64,000 nt of DNA from Vibrio rhodolitus (GTDB taxonomy: Bacteria > Pseudomonadota > Gammaproteobacteria > Enterobacterales > Vibrionaceae). The notes beneath the pieces are model-generated. The model was not told where the DNA came from, ran no database searches, and was given only the letters and a program-made list of their open reading frames with translations. The translations under genes and the position numbers were made by a program. The stretch is taken from the NCBI RefSeq assembly GCF_003350325.1, contig NZ_QLYZ01000005.1, positions 186,001 through 250,000 of the forward strand. The letters run 5' to 3'. Shown in pieces: positions 8,416 through 16,252 of this stretch (positions are counted from its first letter, which is position 1; every line of letters starts with the position of its first letter).

Positions 8416-9198
8416 CTATTTGGCTGTGATTTGGTAGCCGAGTTGTTCAGAGGTGCGAGATGCGGCGGTTTGCAACAATTCTACGTAATAGCTGAGGCGT
8501 GCTTCATCAAAGCGAATGGTTGGAAAAGAGATCGAGAGACCAGCGATCACCTGTCCAAAGCGGTCATAAACAGGGGCTGCAATGCAGCGTAAGCCCGGCT
8601 CTTGTTCTTCATTGTCCTGCCCGTATCCTTGCTGTTTTACCAGATTAAGCTCTTCAAGCAATTGCTCTACATTCTCGAGTGTTTTATCGGTGTGTTTAAC
8701 AAAAGTGACGTCTGCCAGTGTTTGCTGTACAAACTCGACTTCGCGCTCTGCCAGTAGGACTTTACCAATAGCGGTACTATAGAGCGGATTACGACGTCCA
8801 ATACGAGATTGCATGCTGAGGTTATAACCGGAATCGATCTTATGGATATAGATAATACCGTCTTCATCCAACGCACCAAGGTGAAGTGCTTCATTGGTTT
8901 GCTCAGCGATAATACGCATCTGTTTATCGGCAATAGCAATGAGATCAACGTATTCCAGTGATTTCGCACCAAGCTCGAACAATTTCAGTGTCAGGCTATA
9001 TTTGTCCGCTTCACCTTCTTGAGCCACATAGCCGAGCATTTTCATTGTTTGCAGAAAGCGGTATGTGGTTGCTTTAGACATCATTAAGCGTTGAGAAAGC
9101 TCCGATACCCCGATGTCTTTTTGCTCGCCAAGAGCTTGAAGAATGCTAAATACCTTCAGTACCGACGACACGGCTTCCGGCTGCGTTGCCTTTTCCAT
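8416..9198 (-). CDS. kdgR: KdgR, IclR-family repressor of uronate catabolism
   Basis: An IclR-family regulator that closely follows the sequence pattern of E. coli KdgR. The N-terminal winged helix is VLKVFSILQALGEQ followed by IGVSELSQRLMMSKATTYRFLQTMK. The effector domain contains LHLGALDEDGIIYIHKIDS, SRIGRRNPLYSTAIGKVLLA and GYGQDNEEQEPGLRCIA. KdgR is released from DNA by 2-keto-3-deoxygluconate. I chose the ATG at 9198 (260 residues, AAGG 8 bases upstream) over the ATG at 9225, since the shorter form matches the E. coli length; the longer start is possible. It is divergent from kduD, and the gap between them carries candidate KdgR boxes, so it probably controls kduD and itself. Confidence 0.92.
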   Translation of the reverse strand: MEKATQPEAVSSVLKVFSILQALGEQKDIGVSELSQRLMMSKATTYRFLQTMKMLGYVAQEGEADKYSLTLKLFELGAKSLEYVDLIAIADKQMRIIAEQTNEALHLGALDEDGIIYIHKIDSGYNLSMQSRIGRRNPLYSTAIGKVLLAEREVEFVQQTLADVTFVKHTDKTLENVEQLLEELNLVKQQGYGQDNEEQEPGLRCIAAPVYDRFGQVIAGLSISFPTIRFDEARLSYYVELLQTAASRTSEQLGYQITAK

Positions 9199-9294
9199 TG
9201 ATTTACCTTGTGCATGTTGGGACATGTTGAATGGGCTTCATTATACATTTCGTACATGAGTCGGCTAGCGATTTACATAGTGACATTAAGAATA

Positions 9295-9311
9295 TTGAAA
9301 CGTCGGTTTGA
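9295..9311. promoter_or_regulatory. Candidate KdgR box 1
   Basis: The 17-base sequence TTGAAACGTCGGTTTGA is a near-palindrome with the TGAAAC half-site found in known KdgR boxes. It lies about 97 bases upstream of the kdgR ATG and 156 upstream of kduD. A second copy (TTGAAACGTCGTTTTAA) is at 9348-9364, with identical first 11 bases. Confidence 0.6.
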
Positions 9312-9333
9312 TTTTTTTTGGTTGTTTTGTGAA

Positions 9334-9378
9334 GCGTATAGTTATTTTTGAAACGTCGTTTTAAAAATAACTATACGC
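9334..9378. promoter_or_regulatory. 45-bp near-perfect palindrome containing KdgR box 2
   Basis: The segment from GCGTATAGTTATTTTT (9334-9349) through a central GAAACG-T-CGTTTT to AAAAATAACTATACGC (9363-9378) is symmetrical over 22-base arms around T9356. The only mismatch is G9350/T9362. Its centre, 9348-9364, matches the second KdgR-like box. The outer arms include TATAGT, which resembles a -10 element. It lies 88 bases upstream of kduD. As DNA it is a strong candidate operator; as RNA it could fold into a long hairpin. Confidence 0.65.
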
Positions 9379-9466
9379 CATTTCATCTTGTTGATATTTT
9401 GCTGGAATAGAGTGAAATGTGTGCTGAACGTTTTTCAGCATTTGATGCAGTTTTTAAGGAATAGAG

Positions 9467-10228
9467 ATGATTCTTAATTCGTTCAATCTTCAAGGTAAAG
9501 TGGCTATCGTAACGGGTTGTGATACTGGGTTAGGTCAAGGTATGGCGCTAGGCTTGGCTAACGCTGGTTGTGATATTGTTGGTGTAAATATTGTTGAGCC
9601 GACAGAAACGATTGCTTTGGTCGAGCAAACAGGGCGCAAGTTTATTGATGTGCGCGCTAACTTGATGAAGCTAGATGATATTCCTGCAATTGTTGATCGC
9701 GCAGTAACTGAGTTGGGTCGTATCGATATTCTGGTGAACAACGCGGGCATCATTCGCCGCAATGACGCGATAGATTTCTCTGAGCAAGACTGGGATGACG
9801 TAATGAACATTAACGTGAAATCGGTATTCTTCCTATCTCAAGCGGTCGCGAAACAGTTTATTGCTCAGGGGCAAGGCGGTAAGATCATTAATATCGCGTC
9901 AATGTTGTCTTTCCAAGGTGGTATTCGCGTTCCTTCATACACAACATCGAAGAGCGGCGTAATGGGTGTCACTCGTCTAATGGCGAATGAATGGGCAAAA
10001 CATAACATCAATGTTAACGCGATTGCGCCGGGTTATATGGCAACCAATAACACCGCTGCACTGCGCGCTGATGAAACGCGTAACAAAGAAATTCTTGATC
10101 GCATTCCGGCAGGTCGTTGGGGTGAGCCTTCTGATTTGGCGGGACCTTGTGTATTCCTAGCATCTAACGCTGCTGATTATATCAATGGTTATACTATCGC
10201 TGTTGATGGCGGCTGGTTATCTCGTTAG
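9467..10228 (+). CDS. kduD: KduD/DhuD, 2-dehydro-3-deoxy-D-gluconate 5-dehydrogenase
   Basis: A 253-residue NAD(P)-dependent short-chain dehydrogenase almost collinear with E. coli KduD. Motifs are TGCDTGLGQGMALGLA (cofactor loop), NNAGIIRR, the catalytic Ser in NIASMLSFQGG, and YTTSKSG with the catalytic Tyr and Lys. The C-terminal GYTIAVDGGWLSR is typical of the family. It reduces 2,5-diketo-3-deoxygluconate to 2-keto-3-deoxygluconate, the step after the DhuI-type isomerase. A ribosome binding site (AAGGAATAG) precedes the start. It is divergent from kdgR and probably repressed by it. KDG kinase and KDPG aldolase, needed next, are not in this window. Confidence 0.95.
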   Translation: MILNSFNLQGKVAIVTGCDTGLGQGMALGLANAGCDIVGVNIVEPTETIALVEQTGRKFIDVRANLMKLDDIPAIVDRAVTELGRIDILVNNAGIIRRNDAIDFSEQDWDDVMNINVKSVFFLSQAVAKQFIAQGQGGKIINIASMLSFQGGIRVPSYTTSKSGVMGVTRLMANEWAKHNINVNAIAPGYMATNNTAALRADETRNKEILDRIPAGRWGEPSDLAGPCVFLASNAADYINGYTIAVDGGWLSR

Positions 10229-10262
10229 TCGAATCACAGTAGTTAAGAATTTTTGAGTGGAT

Positions 10263-10796
10263 ATGTTCTCTGAGGCGATTTCAATAGCCCAATTATTTGG
10301 CTTGATCAGCTTTGCTTTGGGGCTATCCACTTTTTACCAAAAAGACGATCGTCGCTTGAAGATCGTTATGCTCACCTTAAACCTAAACCATCTGATTCAT
10401 TACTTGTTGATGGGGTCGTTGGTTTCAGCACTTAGCTCACTTCTTTCTGCCTTTAGAACCGCCACGGCGGTTTACTTTGTTCCACATTATTTATCACCCA
10501 AACGAGCGGCAATATCATTCATTTTTGCCAGTACTGCATTTGGTCTGGTTGTGGCTGATTCTCTGCAAGACTTATGGCCAATATTCGGCACAGCGATTGG
10601 TTCTTATGCGGTGTTTATGCTGCACGGCATCAAGATGCGCTTAGCGTTTTTGGCAGGTGCTGGTTGCTGGCTAGTCAACAATATTCTGTTGGGTTCGATA
10701 GGCGGCACTTTACTGGAATTAAGTGCGATATCGGTCAATTTGTTTACCATTGCTCGTTTGATTCGAAATCAGAAATCAACGAGGGTGGAGAGCTGA
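10263..10796 (+). CDS. YgjV-family inner membrane protein
   Basis: About 178 residues with several hydrophobic helices, starting FSEAISIAQLFGLISFALGLSTFYQKDDRRLK and ending with a short charged tail. This matches the YgjV/bacterial inner membrane protein family, whose role is not established. The ATG at 10263 is preferred; a GTG two codons earlier is possible, and no clear ribosome binding site is seen for either. The gene starts 34 bases after kduD, so it may be cotranscribed, but a link to uronate metabolism is only inferred from position. Confidence 0.7.
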   Translation: MFSEAISIAQLFGLISFALGLSTFYQKDDRRLKIVMLTLNLNHLIHYLLMGSLVSALSSLLSAFRTATAVYFVPHYLSPKRAAISFIFASTAFGLVVADSLQDLWPIFGTAIGSYAVFMLHGIKMRLAFLAGAGCWLVNNILLGSIGGTLLELSAISVNLFTIARLIRNQKSTRVES

Positions 10797-10845
10797 TTGT
10801 GAATGGTTGTCTGTCACTTTTTCGAGGTTAAAGCGAGTTAAGAAA

Positions 10846-10880
10846 CAAGCCCATGTAAGCAAGATACTTATATGGGCTTG
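10846..10880. terminator. Hairpin between convergent ygjV-like and DEAD-box helicase genes
   Basis: Arms 10846-10859 (CAAGCCCATGTAAG) and 10867-10880 (CTTATATGGGCTTG) form a 14-bp stem with one G-T wobble and a seven-base loop. It is flanked by short T-rich stretches on both strands, so bidirectional termination is plausible. Confidence 0.5.
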
Positions 10881-10892
10881 CGTTTAATGCAT

Positions 10893-12125
10893 TTATGCTT
10901 TTCTTGGTTTCTTTGCCTGAAACTGCTTAATACTCTTTTTATTATTGGTGCGACGGTTAGCTTTTTTATCGCGAGGTGCGCGTTTGCTTTCGCCACTTGA
11001 CGGTTTATCGGTCACCGGAAATTCTGCCATCTCCACCAGTGGCAAAGCGCGCTGGGTTAACTCTCTGATCGCATTGAGCGCCGCGGTTTCACCGTGACAC
11101 ACTAAAGAAATTGCCACACCTTGTTTACCGGCACGAGCAGTACGACCGACACGGTGAACATAGACTTCGGCATAACTTGGTAGCTCAAAGTTAATGACCG
11201 CTGGTAAATCATCAATATGAATACCACGCGCCAATAAATCGGTGGCGATCAGTACGCGTGCTTTGCCAGATTTGAACTCCGCCAAAGCATCTTCACGCTC
11301 TTGCTGCGTTTTGTTGCCATGTAAGCACGTAGTTTGAATGCCTGCTTTGGTTAACTTTTTGCTGAGGCTATCAGCATTCTCTTTGGCGCCAATGAAAACC
11401 AAAACTTGCTGCCACGGGTTTTGTGCAAGTAGGTGGATCAGTGCTTTGGTCTTGCTGCCTTTGTTGACCAAATAGAGCGTTTCTTCGATGTCTTGGTTGG
11501 TGCTGTTTTCTGGGTGCGCAGAAATTTCGCTTGGCTTATGCATTAGTAATGCGGCTTTTTGTTTTAGCTCTGCTGAGAAGGTTGCAGAAAACATCGCGGT
11601 TTGACGCTTGGCAGAAATTTGCTCAGCGATACTTTGCACATCATGCCAAAAGCCCATATCAAGTAGGCGGTCAGCTTCATCCAAGATCAAGGTGGTAATA
11701 CGTTTGGCATCAAGTGCATTGTCTGCCAAAAGGTCGAGCATTCGTCCGGTTGTGGCGACGATAATGTGTGGGTTATTTGCTAGCGCCTGTTTTTGAGCTT
11801 CTTTATCGCTCCCACCTGTTAGGCAAACAGTGTGAAGGTTGAGTTTGCTAGCAACAGTATCAATCGCACTACCGACTTGAGTTGCAAGTTCGCGAGTTGG
11901 TACAAGCACTAAAGATAGACTGTCATTTTTCGTCTTAATTAATTGCTGAATAAGCGGTAAAGCATACGCGAGAGTTTTACCACTGCCAGTGTTGGCAAGA
12001 GCAAGTAGATCTTTGCCTGCAATCAGTTCAGGGATGGTTCGTGTTTGAATCTCAGTTGGCGACTTTATGTCATTTGGTAGTGCGGAGATGATTTCAGCAT
12101 CAAGTGAAAGAGATGAAAATGACAT
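10893..12125 (-). CDS. DEAD-box ATP-dependent RNA helicase
   Basis: A 410-residue DEAD-box helicase. The motifs appear in order: Q motif in TEIQTRTIPELIAG, Walker A ANTGSGKT (motif I), VPTRELA (Ia), TGRMLDLL (Ib), LDEADRLLDMGF (motif II), SAT in MFSATFS (III), ATDLLARGIHIDDLP (V) and YVHRVGRTARAGK (VI). A short, Lys/Arg-rich C-terminal tail follows (residues about 375-410), as in RhlE-like proteins. It unwinds structured RNA, for example in ribosome assembly or mRNA decay. Subfamily assignment within RhlE/SrmB types is not certain. It is a monocistronic gene, divergent from the DUF969 operon. Confidence 0.92.
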   Translation of the reverse strand: MSFSSLSLDAEIISALPNDIKSPTEIQTRTIPELIAGKDLLALANTGSGKTLAYALPLIQQLIKTKNDSLSLVLVPTRELATQVGSAIDTVASKLNLHTVCLTGGSDKEAQKQALANNPHIIVATTGRMLDLLADNALDAKRITTLILDEADRLLDMGFWHDVQSIAEQISAKRQTAMFSATFSAELKQKAALLMHKPSEISAHPENSTNQDIEETLYLVNKGSKTKALIHLLAQNPWQQVLVFIGAKENADSLSKKLTKAGIQTTCLHGNKTQQEREDALAEFKSGKARVLIATDLLARGIHIDDLPAVINFELPSYAEVYVHRVGRTARAGKQGVAISLVCHGETAALNAIRELTQRALPLVEMAEFPVTDKPSSGESKRAPRDKKANRRTNNKKSIKQFQAKKPRKA

Positions 12126-12428
12126 AATGAGTTTACCTTTTAATGTGCAGCGTTAGGGCATTATTGAGCAGGCGCGCACTTTAGCACAGCTCTTTTAACG
12201 TGAGTAAGGGTTTTATCGTGCTAATACGCGTAGAAAAACGTTTGCTATACCAGCGTTTTGTGTGAAACAGATCCGATCTCATGGTGTATTTCGACAAAAT
12301 AACCTGCTGGATATCACAAAAAATCCCGATTGAAGCACGTGTTTTTTGTTCCTTATACTCGAGGCATCAATACGAATTTCTAACGTATTGATTGAAAATA
12401 ATAATTACGGGAAGTTTAGGGAAAACCT
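12126..12428. other. 303-base intergenic region between divergent helicase and DUF969 genes
   Basis: No gene seen. It should hold both divergent promoters. The DUF969 gene is preceded by an AAGTTTAGGGAAA stretch that may serve as a weak ribosome binding site. Confidence 0.4.
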
Positions 12429-13133
12429 ATGATCGATTTATGGCCATTAATTGGCATTGTGATAATCACTGTAGGGTTGGCTCTAAAGCAAAATACTCTA
12501 TTGGTAATTTTAATTGCTGGTGTTGCTACTGGTTTGGTGGCAGACATTGCGGTGATGGATATTCTATCTGCTCTTGGTCAATCTTTTACCCAGAACCGTT
12601 ACATGTCGCTGTTTATTTTAGTACTGCCAATGATTGGTATTCTTGAGCGTTACGGTTTGCGTCAACGTGCAGAAGATCTGATTGGTTCAATGAAAAAAGC
12701 CTCAGTGGGTAAGATTTTAATGACTTACTTACTGCTGCGTAAGATCACCAATGGTATGGGATTAAACATCGGTGGTCACCCGTCTATGATTCGTCCGCTG
12801 ATTGCTCCTATGTCAGAAGCGGCAGCTGAGAAAGCATCACCAAATCTCGCTGATGAGAAACGTCAAACGATTCGCGCGTTGTCTGCGGCAAGTGAGAACT
12901 TTGGTAACTTCTTTAGCCAATTGCTGTTCATTGGTACTGGTGGTCTACTACTGATTAAAGGCGTAATGGGCGATAACCAACTTGATGTGAAATTGGAAAC
13001 AATGGCACTTTGGGCGCTACCAACGGCGATCGCATCGTTTGTGGTCTTCGGGATTTACACTAAGTACATCAGTGCGCGTTTAAATAAAGCGACAACTACA
13101 GTAACGACCAACGCGTCGCAACAGGAGCAATAA
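12429..13133 (+). CDS. DUF969 membrane protein, putative permease subunit
   Basis: A 234-residue integral membrane protein of the DUF969 family. Helical stretches include LIGIVIITVGLALKQNTLLVILIAGVATGLVADI near the N-terminus and LMTYLLLRKITNGMGLNIGGHPSMIRPLIAPMSEA in the middle. It stands three bases from a DUF979 gene that itself overlaps pcp. The constant association DUF969-DUF979-pcp suggests that the two membrane proteins form a transporter for pyroglutamyl peptides or 5-oxoproline; that function is inference. The patterns recall proteins of the ion transporter superfamily. Confidence 0.85.
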   Translation: MIDLWPLIGIVIITVGLALKQNTLLVILIAGVATGLVADIAVMDILSALGQSFTQNRYMSLFILVLPMIGILERYGLRQRAEDLIGSMKKASVGKILMTYLLLRKITNGMGLNIGGHPSMIRPLIAPMSEAAAEKASPNLADEKRQTIRALSAASENFGNFFSQLLFIGTGGLLLIKGVMGDNQLDVKLETMALWALPTAIASFVVFGIYTKYISARLNKATTTVTTNASQQEQ

Positions 13134-13136
13134 TCC

Positions 13137-14042
13137 ATGCTTGAATATGTATACCAAGCTACCGGCTTACTGCTACTGGCTTTTTCACTGCAAAGTTTCC
13201 TAGATAAACAGAACCCTAAACGTATTGGTAGTGGTCTATTTTGGCTAATCTATGGCATTACCTTTATTTTTGGTGCGATGATCCATCACTGGGTAACCGG
13301 CGTGATGGTTTTAGCGCTGACGGCTTTAGCGGCTGGTGGCTTTATGGGCACAGGCAACTACGGCACAACCAATGATCAAGAGCGTAAGCAAAGTGCTTCC
13401 GTTCTAAAGAATAAGCTATTTATTCCAGCGATTGTCGTTCCTGCTGGTACGGTATTGATCAGCCAGCTAACTTCTCTAGGTGCACTGGTTGGTCTAGGCA
13501 TTAGCTCTATTGCGGCGATTATCGTAGCTTTGGTGATCACTAAGAGTCAGCCAATGCACAGTCTTAATGAAGGTCGTCGTTTGATTGACTCGATAGGTTG
13601 GGCTGCGATTCTGTCCCAATTCCTTGCCGCATTGGGTTATTTGTTTAACCAAGCGGGAGTGGGCGATACCGTAGCTTCAATTGTGAAGCTAATGATCCCA
13701 GAAAATATGCTGCTGGTAAAAGTGATTGCTTACTGTGTTGGCATGACGCTATTTACTATCGTTATGGGTAACGCGTTCGCGGCGTTTGCTGTTATCACCA
13801 CCGGTATCGGTATTCCACTACTTATCCTAGACCATAGCGGTAACGCGGCAATTATTGGTGTGCTGGGTATGTTGTCTGGCTACTGCGGTACACTGATGAC
13901 GCCAATGGCGGCTAACTTTAACGTTGTGCCGGCGGCGCTGTTAGAGCTTAAGAATAAGCACCACGTTATTATGATGCAGGTGATCCCAGGTTTGGCGATC
14001 CTAACGTTTAATATCTTCCTTATGTATAGCTTTGCGTTTTGA
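13137..14042 (+). CDS. DUF979 membrane protein, putative permease subunit
   Basis: A 301-residue polytopic membrane protein of the DUF979 family with about nine hydrophobic segments. Conserved-looking motifs include [20 protein letters not shown] and [29 protein letters not shown]. It is encoded three bases after DUF969 and ends just before the pcp start. The polar residues within helices ([22 protein letters not shown]) look like a substrate or ion path. It is probably the larger partner of DUF969 in an inner-membrane transporter. Its substrate is unproven. Confidence 0.85.
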   Translation: MLEYVYQATGLLLLAFSLQSFLDKQNPKRIGSGLFWLIYGITFIFGAMIHHWVTGVMVLALTALAAGGFMGTGNYGTTNDQERKQSASVLKNKLFIPAIVVPAGTVLISQLTSLGALVGLGISSIAAIIVALVITKSQPMHSLNEGRRLIDSIGWAAILSQFLAALGYLFNQAGVGDTVASIVKLMIPENMLLVKVIAYCVGMTLFTIVMGNAFAAFAVITTGIGIPLLILDHSGNAAIIGVLGMLSGYCGTLMTPMAANFNVVPAALLELKNKHHVIMMQVIPGLAILTFNIFLMYSFAF

Positions 14043-14047
14043 GAATA

Positions 14048-14689
14048 ATGATGAAAAAAGTACTAATTACTGGTTTTGAACCATTTGGTGGCGCGTCAAT
14101 TAACCCTGCGCTAGAAGCGGTGAATAAACTGGCTCAAGCAAAGCTTGATGGTGGTGAGATTGTCGTATGTGAAGTGCCAGTCACTCGTTATGAGTCGGTA
14201 GATACGGTTATCGCAGCAATTGAACAACATCAACCAGATTTTGTTATCACGGTTGGTCAAGCGGCAGGTCGTGCTGGTATTACGCCTGAACGTGTCGCGA
14301 TTAACGTGGATGATTTCCGCATTCCTGACAATGGTGGCAATCAGCCTGTTGATGAGCCAGTAGTCGTTGACGGTCCTGATGCTTACTTCACGACGTTGCC
14401 AATCAAAGCAATTACTCGCACGTTACAAGAAAACGGCATTCCATGCCAAGTATCGAACACGGCGGGTACCTTTGTGTGTAACCACTTATTCTATGGCGTA
14501 CAGCATTACTTAAGTGGTAAGAATATCGCTCATGGTTTTGTGCATATCCCACTGCTACCAGAGCAAGATACCACCGGTAACCAAGCAACCATGTCTTTGG
14601 ATGTGATTGTTGAAGGTTTACGTTTGGTTGCTCAGGCAACTATCGATAACAAACAAGATATTGCGATTACCGCAGGTCAAATCTGCTAA
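14048..14689 (+). CDS. pcp: Pyroglutamyl-peptidase I (pyrrolidone-carboxylate peptidase)
   Basis: A cysteine peptidase of family C15 that removes N-terminal pyroglutamate from peptides in the cytoplasm. It has [17 protein letters not shown] at the N-terminus, the Glu-containing [18 protein letters not shown] region, the catalytic Cys in [14 protein letters not shown], and the catalytic His in [10 protein letters not shown]. Length (about 213 residues) is normal. I chose the ATG at 14048, five bases after the DUF979 stop; a TTG at 14039 would overlap. Cotranscription with DUF969-DUF979 is nearly certain, which suggests uptake and processing of pyroglutamyl peptides. Confidence 0.95.
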   Translation: MMKKVLITGFEPFGGASINPALEAVNKLAQAKLDGGEIVVCEVPVTRYESVDTVIAAIEQHQPDFVITVGQAAGRAGITPERVAINVDDFRIPDNGGNQPVDEPVVVDGPDAYFTTLPIKAITRTLQENGIPCQVSNTAGTFVCNHLFYGVQHYLSGKNIAHGFVHIPLLPEQDTTGNQATMSLDVIVEGLRLVAQATIDNKQDIAITAGQIC

Positions 14690-14709
14690 GTTCGACAGAA
14701 CCAGTCTTG

Positions 14710-14734
14710 AGCCCGCCTTGTGCGGGCTTTTTTG
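14710..14734 (+). terminator. Intrinsic terminator of the pcp operon
   Basis: AGCCCGC (14710-14716) and GCGGGCT (14722-14728) form a GC-rich stem with a five-base loop and a run of six T residues, 20 bases after the pcp stop. Confidence 0.85.
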
Positions 14735-14861
14735 TATTTGAGAAGCTTATCAATATAAAACAAGTAATTGTAAAAGAAGGTATCCAATTGGTTGAAACTT
14801 AACCATTGATGTTGAACACTAGTTCGAGAGTTGTAAGGAAGCCAAATGGTTAGGAGACGGG

Positions 14862-15593
14862 ATGGCAAAAGTAGTGATTGTCACTGGTGGTGGTCGAGGA
14901 ATTGGTGCAGCAACGTGCAAACTACTGGCGAGTCAAGGCTATTGGGTATGTGTGAATTACATTAATGATGTTGAGTCCTCAGAAAGCGTGGTCACGGCAA
15001 TAAAACAGCACGGTGGTGAAGCTTTTGCATTTCAAGCGGATGTCGCAGATGAAAAGCAAGTGAAAGCGATGTTCAAAGCAGTGACCAGTCGATATGGTCG
15101 CGTCACTCACTTGGTTAATAATGCCGGTATTCTCTCCTTACAATCCACCCTGGAAAACATCAGTTCAGAGCGTTTTCGCACTATTCTAGATACCAACGTA
15201 ATGAGTTGTTTTCTTTGTAGTAAAGAGTTCATAAAACAGCTCCCAAGCGACGGTTCCATCGTCAATGTTTCTTCGGCGGCATCGAGAACTGGTGCGCCGT
15301 TTGAATATATCGACTATGCCGCATCCAAAGGTGCGATGGATTCAATAACCAAAGGGCTTTCACTGGAATTAGCACCACGTAATATTCGGGTCAATGGCGT
15401 TCGACCGGGCTGCATTTATACGGAGATGCATGCTTATGGTGGGGAGCCGAATAGAGTTGACCGTTTAGCAAGTAAGATACCGTTACAACGGGGAGGAAAA
15501 GTCGAAGAAGTCGCTAGTGCGATAGCGTGGCTACTCAGTGATGAAGCCTCGTTTGTCACCGGATCGTTTATTGATATTGCTGGTGGAAATTAA
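14862..15593 (+). CDS. SDR-family NAD(P)-dependent oxidoreductase
   Basis: A 243-residue classical short-chain dehydrogenase. It has the cofactor loop TGGGRGIGAATC, NNAGILS, the catalytic Ser in VNVSSAASRTG, the catalytic Tyr and Lys in YIDYAASKGAMD, and the C-terminal FVTGSFIDIAGGN. The pattern is close to FabG-like glucose/3-oxoacyl reductases, but no substrate can be named. A ribosome binding site (TTAGGAGACGGG) precedes the ATG. The GNAT gene follows 21 bases later and is probably cotranscribed. Confidence 0.88.
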   Translation: MAKVVIVTGGGRGIGAATCKLLASQGYWVCVNYINDVESSESVVTAIKQHGGEAFAFQADVADEKQVKAMFKAVTSRYGRVTHLVNNAGILSLQSTLENISSERFRTILDTNVMSCFLCSKEFIKQLPSDGSIVNVSSAASRTGAPFEYIDYAASKGAMDSITKGLSLELAPRNIRVNGVRPGCIYTEMHAYGGEPNRVDRLASKIPLQRGGKVEEVASAIAWLLSDEASFVTGSFIDIAGGN

Positions 15594-15614
15594 CCACTAT
15601 TTAAGGAGTAGAAC

Positions 15615-16124
15615 GTGGAATATAAGGAAATATCAAGCATTGCTGGTTATGAGATTGATTTGCGTGAACTGCTAATTGATAGCGTTGAAGATGGTGCTTC
15701 GATTGGATTTGTTTTGCCGATTGACAGTGCTGAAGTTGATGACTATTGGTTAAGTGTTGAAGCGGATTTAAGAGAAGGTGAGCGAAGACTTTACGTTGCC
15801 ATCGAACAACAGCATGTGGTGGGAGCGGTACAATTAAGTTTGTGTTCAAAGGCAAATGGACAACACCGTGGTGAAGTTGAAAAGTTGATGGTGAAAACTC
15901 AGCAACGCGGTAAAGGGATCAGTAAGCAATTAATGAGCATGATGGAGCATGCAGCGAAAGAGCAGGGTGTATCACTGCTGGTGCTCGATACCCGCAAAGG
16001 GGATGTCGCTTCTTCACTTTATCAAAGCATCGGTTATCAGCAAGCGGGTGAGATCCCTCAGTTCGCACTTAGTTCAAATGGTACGCTTGATGGCACCATT
16101 TACTTTTACAAATTACTGGGCTAA
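15615..16124 (+). CDS. GNAT-family N-acetyltransferase
   Basis: A 169-residue acetyl-CoA-dependent acetyltransferase. The acetyl-CoA binding motif A is visible as KLMVKTQQRGKGISKQLMSM, followed by LLVLDTRKGDVASSLYQSIGYQ, the usual C-terminal strand-helix pair. The start is GTG at 15615, strongly supported by AAGGAG seven bases upstream. Acceptor substrate is unknown. It follows the SDR gene closely. Confidence 0.85.
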   Translation: MEYKEISSIAGYEIDLRELLIDSVEDGASIGFVLPIDSAEVDDYWLSVEADLREGERRLYVAIEQQHVVGAVQLSLCSKANGQHRGEVEKLMVKTQQRGKGISKQLMSMMEHAAKEQGVSLLVLDTRKGDVASSLYQSIGYQQAGEIPQFALSSNGTLDGTIYFYKLLG

Positions 16125-16252
16125 CAGAGCGCTGCAATGACGCGTTAATAGAAATTGCTGATTAATCCGATAACTTTAAGCAATTAGAGTTGTGGCACGT
16201 GTTTCGCTAATCTTCTTACATTCAATTTAGTAATGATTATTTAGAGTTAGTG

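Noticed and set aside
15601-15855. 84-codon minus-strand frame under the GNAT gene
   Set aside because: Shadow of the plus-strand acetyltransferase, which has a strong ribosome binding site and motif A.
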